This document shows, piece after piece, positions 59,397 through 64,000 of a DNA stretch of 64,000 nt. A program made the position numbers and the translations under genes. Source of the DNA: Candidatus Limnocylindrales bacterium (GTDB taxonomy: Bacteria > Desulfobacterota > Binatia > UBA1149 > CAITLU01); the NCBI GenBank assembly GCA_035571835.1, contig DATNBU010000027.1, positions 62,001 through 126,000 of the forward strand, read 5' to 3'. The notes under the pieces are model-generated. The model searched no databases, was not told where the DNA came from, and was given only the letters and a program-made list of their open reading frames with translations. Each line of letters opens with the position of its first letter. The first letter of the stretch is position 1.

Positions 59397-62300
59397 CGTG
59401 CTCTCCTTTGCAACACCCGCAGACCGATCTGCTGACCGAGCGCGCGGTAGCTCTCCCATTGTTTGTCGTCGAAGACCTGATCGAACGTCGAGTCCTGGGG
59501 GAACGCTTCGCTTGAAGCCGCGTGGTTGCTGATGTCCTGCGACAACCCGTGCCCGAGGCTCGGTTTGATCATGAGGATCCAGCAGACATCGCTTCCCTTC
59601 GCATAGCGGACACGCGCGAATGCGGCGGGATAGGATCCTGAGCGTTGTATGCCGGTGATCGGGCCGATGGCGGACGGGTCCCTGATCCAATTCTGGATCC
59701 AGTCCGGAAGATCATACGGAAGTCTTCCAGGTTCCGACTTGCACCACTCGATGTCCGCGCCAAAGTCGAGGCGCACCTGCTGGGTGAGCTGCGCCAGATC
59801 GCCGAACGTGTAGTCCGGATCCTCTCCGCCATCGCTCAGGATTACGAATGGAACGCGCCGCCGGAGCAGCTCGTAGAGTCCCGTTACCTCGAAATGACCC
59901 CCGTCGCTCAGATACCAGAACCATTCTCCAGGTCCGCGGAAGAGGCCCCACCACTCGGCAAACAGCATGCTTTGCATTCCGAACACCTGTGCAGGCAGCC
60001 GCTTCAGTTTTCGCCAGAGCGGCAATGGATAGCGGCCAGGTCGCTCGGACCGGAGAATCCCCGAGTCCCACCAGTAGCCAAGGCGAATGTTCGTCAGGCC
60101 CATGAAGAGCGCGAGCGGAAGTGTAGTTCCACGACCTGTGCCGGTGGTGAACGCCGCTCCCGAAATTGAAGTCCAGGTGGCGAGAGAGAGCGGTTCGACC
60201 TCGGCGCTTTCGCTGCTCTTCGATTTCAGGACATGGAAGGCATTTGGATCACTCGCCGTGCAGATCGCCTTGAGGGCGGTGCGTCGGTGCCCTGACGCGT
60301 CGTCTGCATCGATCCCTTGAAGCCATCGTCGAAGCTTTTGCCAGCGCGGCAGTGAGTCCGGGGATGACCATTCCGCGAAGTGGCGGCGACCGACGATGAC
60401 GCCATGCGGTGTGACACACATCGAAATGCCCTTGCGCTCACGGATCTCGCGTTCGGAAGCGGCGTCAATCGTCTCGTTGACGCAGACATTGATGAGATGA
60501 AGCGGGCCGCCGTGGTATTCGGGATGGTACTTGTCGTGAGGTAGATCATCCTCCGAATGTGCGGACTGTACGTCCTGGTTGTCTTCGTTTGATGCGCTGA
60601 AGACGCGCGCAGGGTTCGATGCGCCAAGGAACGTCCGCGACAGCCGTGAGGAGTATGTCGCGCGTAACGACGAGAGATTGAGAAAGTCGAACGCGCGCCC
60701 GAGCACGACGGCAAAAAGCGCGCTCAGAGGAATCAGCAGGTGCGCTTCGCCGGGATAGTCGAGCAGAAGTCGATGCGCGAGAACATCGATTACGAACAGC
60801 AGCAGGATCGCCAAGGGAATCGCAATCAGCTTGGCGATGCGGATCAGCGACGATCCTTTGGCGCCAGCGGCCGAGATCTGGTGAAGTGCGCCGGTTCCAA
60901 CGTAGCGGAGGACTGGCAGAGCCGGAGCAAAGGCGACCATGAGAGTGGTAATCGCGCCATTGCCCGGCTGTTTTGCGAACAGATACGAGAAGGTGTCGAG
61001 CACTACGAACGCGAGAAGCCATCCGAAAATTGTGAGTGTCTCGCCAAGTGCACGCGTCATTCGGTTGCGCACGATCGTCCCCAGAAGCTGTCGCGTCGCA
61101 GCTTCCTTGCGCCACAGCTCCTGCTTCTCCGCATCGGTAAGCGGCCTGCGTCTCGAAACTTGGCGGAAATGTTTGCGCAATGCCTGAAGTTCTTTGTCGG
61201 GCGCTGCTCCCCATCGTGCAACGTCCTGCCAGAGCCACGCCAGCAGTACGACCAGCAATGCGGCGCCGGCAAAGGGACGGCCGTGGGGCAATTGGAGCAT
61301 CCAGAAGGCCGCCGACAGCATGACGACCCATGCGATCAATGCGTGGTATGGATAGGGCCGATAGGATCCAGCCTTAGGTGAAAGCCAGTACGCGATGGTC
61401 GCGGGCAGCACGCCCAGGACAAGCGCAGTCGCCGGCATCCACCACCACGGCGATAAATCTATCCCGAATTTCTGGACTGGATATGAGATCGGCCAGCCAG
61501 CCAGGCATGCAAGCGCCGAGAAGGTCGCGAACAAAAGCGTTCCGGCGATGACATGGACACTAAGGATGTTGCGCCAGAAGACGGCCAGGTTCTCACGGAG
61601 ATCGACAGACCCGTTGGCGAAGATGTAGTTCGCCTGTCGCCGGAGCCAAAGGAGCGGTCCGGAGCGCGCGTTCGTCAGAATCTCCTGCACCCTTCCGACG
61701 GGATCTTCGGACTCGGTCACCATGTCTCGCGTGAAAAGCCGGCCGAGAAAACTTCCGATGAAACCGCCGCCCGACACTGTGGAAAGAAAATCTACGTCCC
61801 GCAGACGGTCGCGTTCCGCGATTGCCTGGAGAAGACCGAGACCAAAGGTTGCGCTCCGAATTCCGCCGCCCGAGATGGCAAGACCGACCGTGCCGCGATC
61901 GGAAGCGGCTTCGACATCGTGCCAGTGGGCCCTTGCGCGACGCACCTCGACGGCTGCCGTTTCCTTCGCACGAAACGTCGGCACGTAGACCTCGTCTCCG
62001 CAATCCTCCAGCACCACATCCGCGGCTTTCTCGCTGATCATCAGGATCGGTGTGAGAATGAAGTAGCCGGGTATCCTGGGGAACACCGAAGCATCGACGA
62101 TGCGAAGGCCAGCGACTCCATGAACCCGGAAACGGCTGTCGACAACCGCAGAACGGTCGTGGAGCAGCGACGGATCGGACTGCCAGGTGTCGGATCCCAT
62201 TCGGCAGGTGCAAGACGCATGATGGCCCCACGCCTGCGTGCGGATCCACTCTTCGAGCTCAGCGGACTTGTTTGCGAGATGCGATCCCGGCTGGATCTCG

Positions 62301-64000
62301 CGGACGAACTTCTGCGGGTTGCGTGCGTTGACGTCGCGTATGAACTCGACGGCGTCCATGAGGGCAAGGAGGTCCCGCTTGCCATCGGTGCGGATCCTCT
62401 CGATGTCGGCGATTCTGGACGCAAGATCGGCGGGCAGCTGTTCCCCCGAATCGCGATACGGTTTCGCCAGCGCCCCGAGCTCTGCCGCGTCCCGCTCGGC
62501 TTTCTCATTGAAAGAATCGAAACAGATCTCCGGTTGAGCGAACGGATCCGATGAGCGAATCGTGACCTTTCCGCTGTTGTTCCGAGTGTACGCTTTGAGG
62601 ATGATCCAGCTCCAGAGATTGCGCTGGTCCGTGGGTGCGCCGAGGGTCCGTCTCAGGAGCTCTTGCGACCATCGCCAATAGTATCCGCGAAATGCGGCCG
62701 GGGCACCGAACGCAAAAAGATCCGGCTCAGGCCAGTCCGCAGGAAGCGCCTTCGAGCGTTTCAGAATCGCGAGGGTTCCACCGTTGGTGCGATAGAGACC
62801 GTCACCGGTATTCATCCATTCCGTTCGCACCGGGTCATTCGCGTCGCCGGGTGTGAAGGTTGCCCCACGGAGCGTCGCGAATTCTTCGTCGAGCTCACTG
62901 ATGACGCTTACCTCGTATCGGTCCTGCAGATTGCAGCCGACGCCCGGGAGGTTGATGCGTCGCGCGGATCCGTCCTCTGTGCGAAGGGGCAGACCATCAT
63001 GCCCGTGGAGTACGCATTCTTCGTCGCCGCGCGCTCCATCGCCGTTGCGAGCTGTCGCCTTGGCGAGATCCTGCACGTTTCCGATGCCGGAGAGATTCAA
63101 CAGTTGCGGCGTATTGAACGCGCCTCCGCACAGGATGACTTCACGCCTGGCAAAGTATCGGACTCGCGCGGAAGGCGGCGCCACCTGGAGAGGGCTTGCT
63201 TCGTAGAGATGAACGCCCTCGGCGGCTTCTATCCCGATCGCCCTGGGTTCCGAGTCCGTTTCCTTTTCCTCGAACAGCACGCGCGTCACGTGCGTTCGCA
63301 TCTTGATCACAAGGCGGTCCGGATACTCGTCACGTGTTTTCAGCACGAATTCCCGAACGCCTGCACGTCGACCTTTCACGCGAACGTCGGGTCGATCCGG
63401 GCTGTCTTCTGCGTCAATCCCGGTCGGAATCAGAAATGCACCTTCGGGGCTGGTTCTGCGCGTATTGGAGTCGTTGGGATCGATATGCTGAACGATGCGC
63501 AACGCCAGTAGCGAGCGCTTGAGCATGCCAACCAGCCGGTTGTCGCTGTGGAGGACGGCAAGCGCGGATTTCATCAGTAGTGAGACGAAATCCCGGTCGG
63601 TCTTCTGGATGCCTTCGATCAGCGTGGGATCGATGAAGCTCGTCGGCTGCCAGCCCTTGGAGCCGTGGCCGCCTTCATCCAGCACAGCCTTCGGATCGAA
63701 CAGGAGCACGATCCATTGCCAGAGATAGTAGATCGGCCCGAGCAGACGCTGGAACCACTTCTTGTAGTCGCGAACGTAGAGGCAACGCTCGAGGCGCGCG
63801 AAATACCCGCGCATGTTGCTCGCGCGCCACGATTCGTCGCCGGTAAGATCTGCAATGTAGTCCCAGTCGCGGTCGTTCGGGACTGCGACGATCATCGCGT
63901 GATGCGACGTGCAACCCCCCAGCGACGCGCTGCGCGGGTAGAGGATTCCCCCTTTGCCTCGTGCGCCCTGCGACTCTGGATCGAGAAAGCGTTTATCAGC
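59393..64000 (-). CDS. Fusion: GMC oxidoreductase and membrane-embedded patatin-type lipase (5' end beyond window)
   Basis: Open to the right edge; 1535 residues visible, numbered here from 64000. The first 660 are a GMC flavin oxidoreductase lacking only its N-terminal FAD motif: LGGCTSHHAMIVAV (27-40), GGAFNTPQLLNLSGIG (292-307), HHASCTCRMG (593-602) with the catalytic His, and PGYFILTPILMISEKAAD (644-661). A patatin phospholipase follows: SGGGIRSATFGLGLL (710-724) is the oxyanion loop, STVSGGGF holds nucleophile Ser743, and SDGGHFEVTGLYELLRRR holds Asp1366. About eight membrane helices (roughly 814-925 and 986-1103) sit between Ser and Asp. The frame continues upstream of 63895 in phase, so the ATG there is internal. 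Overlap with the next gene is ATGA. Confidence 0.88.
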   Translation of the reverse strand, partial: ADKRFLDPESQGARGKGGILYPRSASLGGCTSHHAMIVAVPNDRDWDYIADLTGDESWRASNMRGYFARLERCLYVRDYKKWFQRLLGPIYYLWQWIVLLFDPKAVLDEGGHGSKGWQPTSFIDPTLIEGIQKTDRDFVSLLMKSALAVLHSDNRLVGMLKRSLLALRIVQHIDPNDSNTRRTSPEGAFLIPTGIDAEDSPDRPDVRVKGRRAGVREFVLKTRDEYPDRLVIKMRTHVTRVLFEEKETDSEPRAIGIEAAEGVHLYEASPLQVAPPSARVRYFARREVILCGGAFNTPQLLNLSGIGNVQDLAKATARNGDGARGDEECVLHGHDGLPLRTEDGSARRINLPGVGCNLQDRYEVSVISELDEEFATLRGATFTPGDANDPVRTEWMNTGDGLYRTNGGTLAILKRSKALPADWPEPDLFAFGAPAAFRGYYWRWSQELLRRTLGAPTDQRNLWSWIILKAYTRNNSGKVTIRSSDPFAQPEICFDSFNEKAERDAAELGALAKPYRDSGEQLPADLASRIADIERIRTDGKRDLLALMDAVEFIRDVNARNPQKFVREIQPGSHLANKSAELEEWIRTQAWGHHASCTCRMGSDTWQSDPSLLHDRSAVVDSRFRVHGVAGLRIVDASVFPRIPGYFILTPILMISEKAADVVLEDCGDEVYVPTFRAKETAAVEVRRARAHWHDVEAASDRGTVGLAISGGGIRSATFGLGLLQAIAERDRLRDVDFLSTVSGGGFIGSFLGRLFTRDMVTESEDPVGRVQEILTNARSGPLLWLRRQANYIFANGSVDLRENLAVFWRNILSVHVIAGTLLFATFSALACLAGWPISYPVQKFGIDLSPWWWMPATALVLGVLPATIAYWLSPKAGSYRPYPYHALIAWVVMLSAAFWMLQLPHGRPFAGAALLVVLLAWLWQDVARWGAAPDKELQALRKHFRQVSRRRPLTDAEKQELWRKEAATRQLLGTIVRNRMTRALGETLTIFGWLLAFVVLDTFSYLFAKQPGNGAITTLMVAFAPALPVLRYVGTGALHQISAAGAKGSSLIRIAKLIAIPLAILLLFVIDVLAHRLLLDYPGEAHLLIPLSALFAVVLGRAFDFLNLSSLRATYSSRLSRTFLGASNPARVFSASNEDNQDVQSAHSEDDLPHDKYHPEYHGGPLHLINVCVNETIDAASEREIRERKGISMCVTPHGVIVGRRHFAEWSSPDSLPRWQKLRRWLQGIDADDASGHRRTALKAICTASDPNAFHVLKSKSSESAEVEPLSLATWTSISGAAFTTGTGRGTTLPLALFMGLTNIRLGYWWDSGILRSERPGRYPLPLWRKLKRLPAQVFGMQSMLFAEWWGLFRGPGEWFWYLSDGGHFEVTGLYELLRRRVPFVILSDGGEDPDYTFGDLAQLTQQVRLDFGADIEWCKSEPGRLPYDLPDWIQNWIRDPSAIGPITGIQRSGSYPAAFARVRYAKGSDVCWILMIKPSLGHGLSQDISNHAASSEAFPQDSTFDQVFDDKQWESYRALGQQIGLRVLQRRAR

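Overview
This 64 kb window is high-GC bacterial DNA from a Gram-negative cell. The signs are two RND efflux pumps, outer-membrane lipoproteins and a beta-barrel protein ending in Phe. GTG and TTG starts are common and Shine-Dalgarno sites are often recognisable. Several features point to a deltaproteobacterial-type lineage, with Binatota/Desulfobacterota-B or Myxococcota-like my best guess by inference: large secreted Cys-rich repeat proteins, a Thr-rich stalk protein, a dockerin-like C-terminus, and a Baeyer-Villiger monooxygenase, LLM oxidoreductase, D-aminoacylase and acyl-CoA synthetase. I see no rRNA, tRNA, CRISPR array, phage gene or transposase.

Layout. 1-2.8 kb: a minus-strand MacAB/Lol-like export operon (adaptor, ATPase, permease cut by the left edge). 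3.4-5.8 kb: SGNH hydrolase, glutathione transferase-like protein and an outer-membrane barrel. 6.1-8.5 kb: a secreted protein with nine 53-residue Cys-rich repeats. 8.5-12.9 kb: RND pump plus adaptor without an outer-membrane partner. 13.1-16.1 kb: polyphosphate:AMP phosphotransferase, an SDR lacking the usual catalytic Ser and Tyr, and a DsbA-fold isomerase; a triplicated 23-bp repeat covers the SDR stop. 16.5-35 kb: mostly exported proteins (Thr-stalk protein, M12-type metalloprotease, PI-PLC-like protein, SGNH/DUF4215/Cys-repeat/PxKF protein, dockerin-like protein, glycosidase-like PKD protein), with an ECF sigma/anti-sigma pair; a BVMO and a D-aminoacylase lie in the middle. 36.4-42.3 kb: a complete RND operon (adaptor, pump, outer-membrane factor). 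42.3-51.4 kb: SH3 lipoprotein, DUF389 membrane protein, SDR, siroheme sulfite/nitrite reductase with a coupled unknown protein, LLM oxidoreductase and acyl-CoA ligase.

51.4-64 kb is the most unusual part. Seven minus-strand genes form one tightly packed run with start/stop overlaps. The first encodes a fusion of a GMC flavin oxidoreductase with a patatin-type lipase whose catalytic Ser and Asp are separated by about eight membrane helices. The second fuses a DUF4331 domain, three membrane helices and a catalase-like domain. Then come a membrane protein, two exported proteins (one TPR-like), another membrane protein and an alpha/beta hydrolase. I infer a membrane-bound lipid hydrolysis/oxidation system; I know of no description of this combination.

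Many long open frames on the opposite strand of real genes come from the high GC content and are left out.
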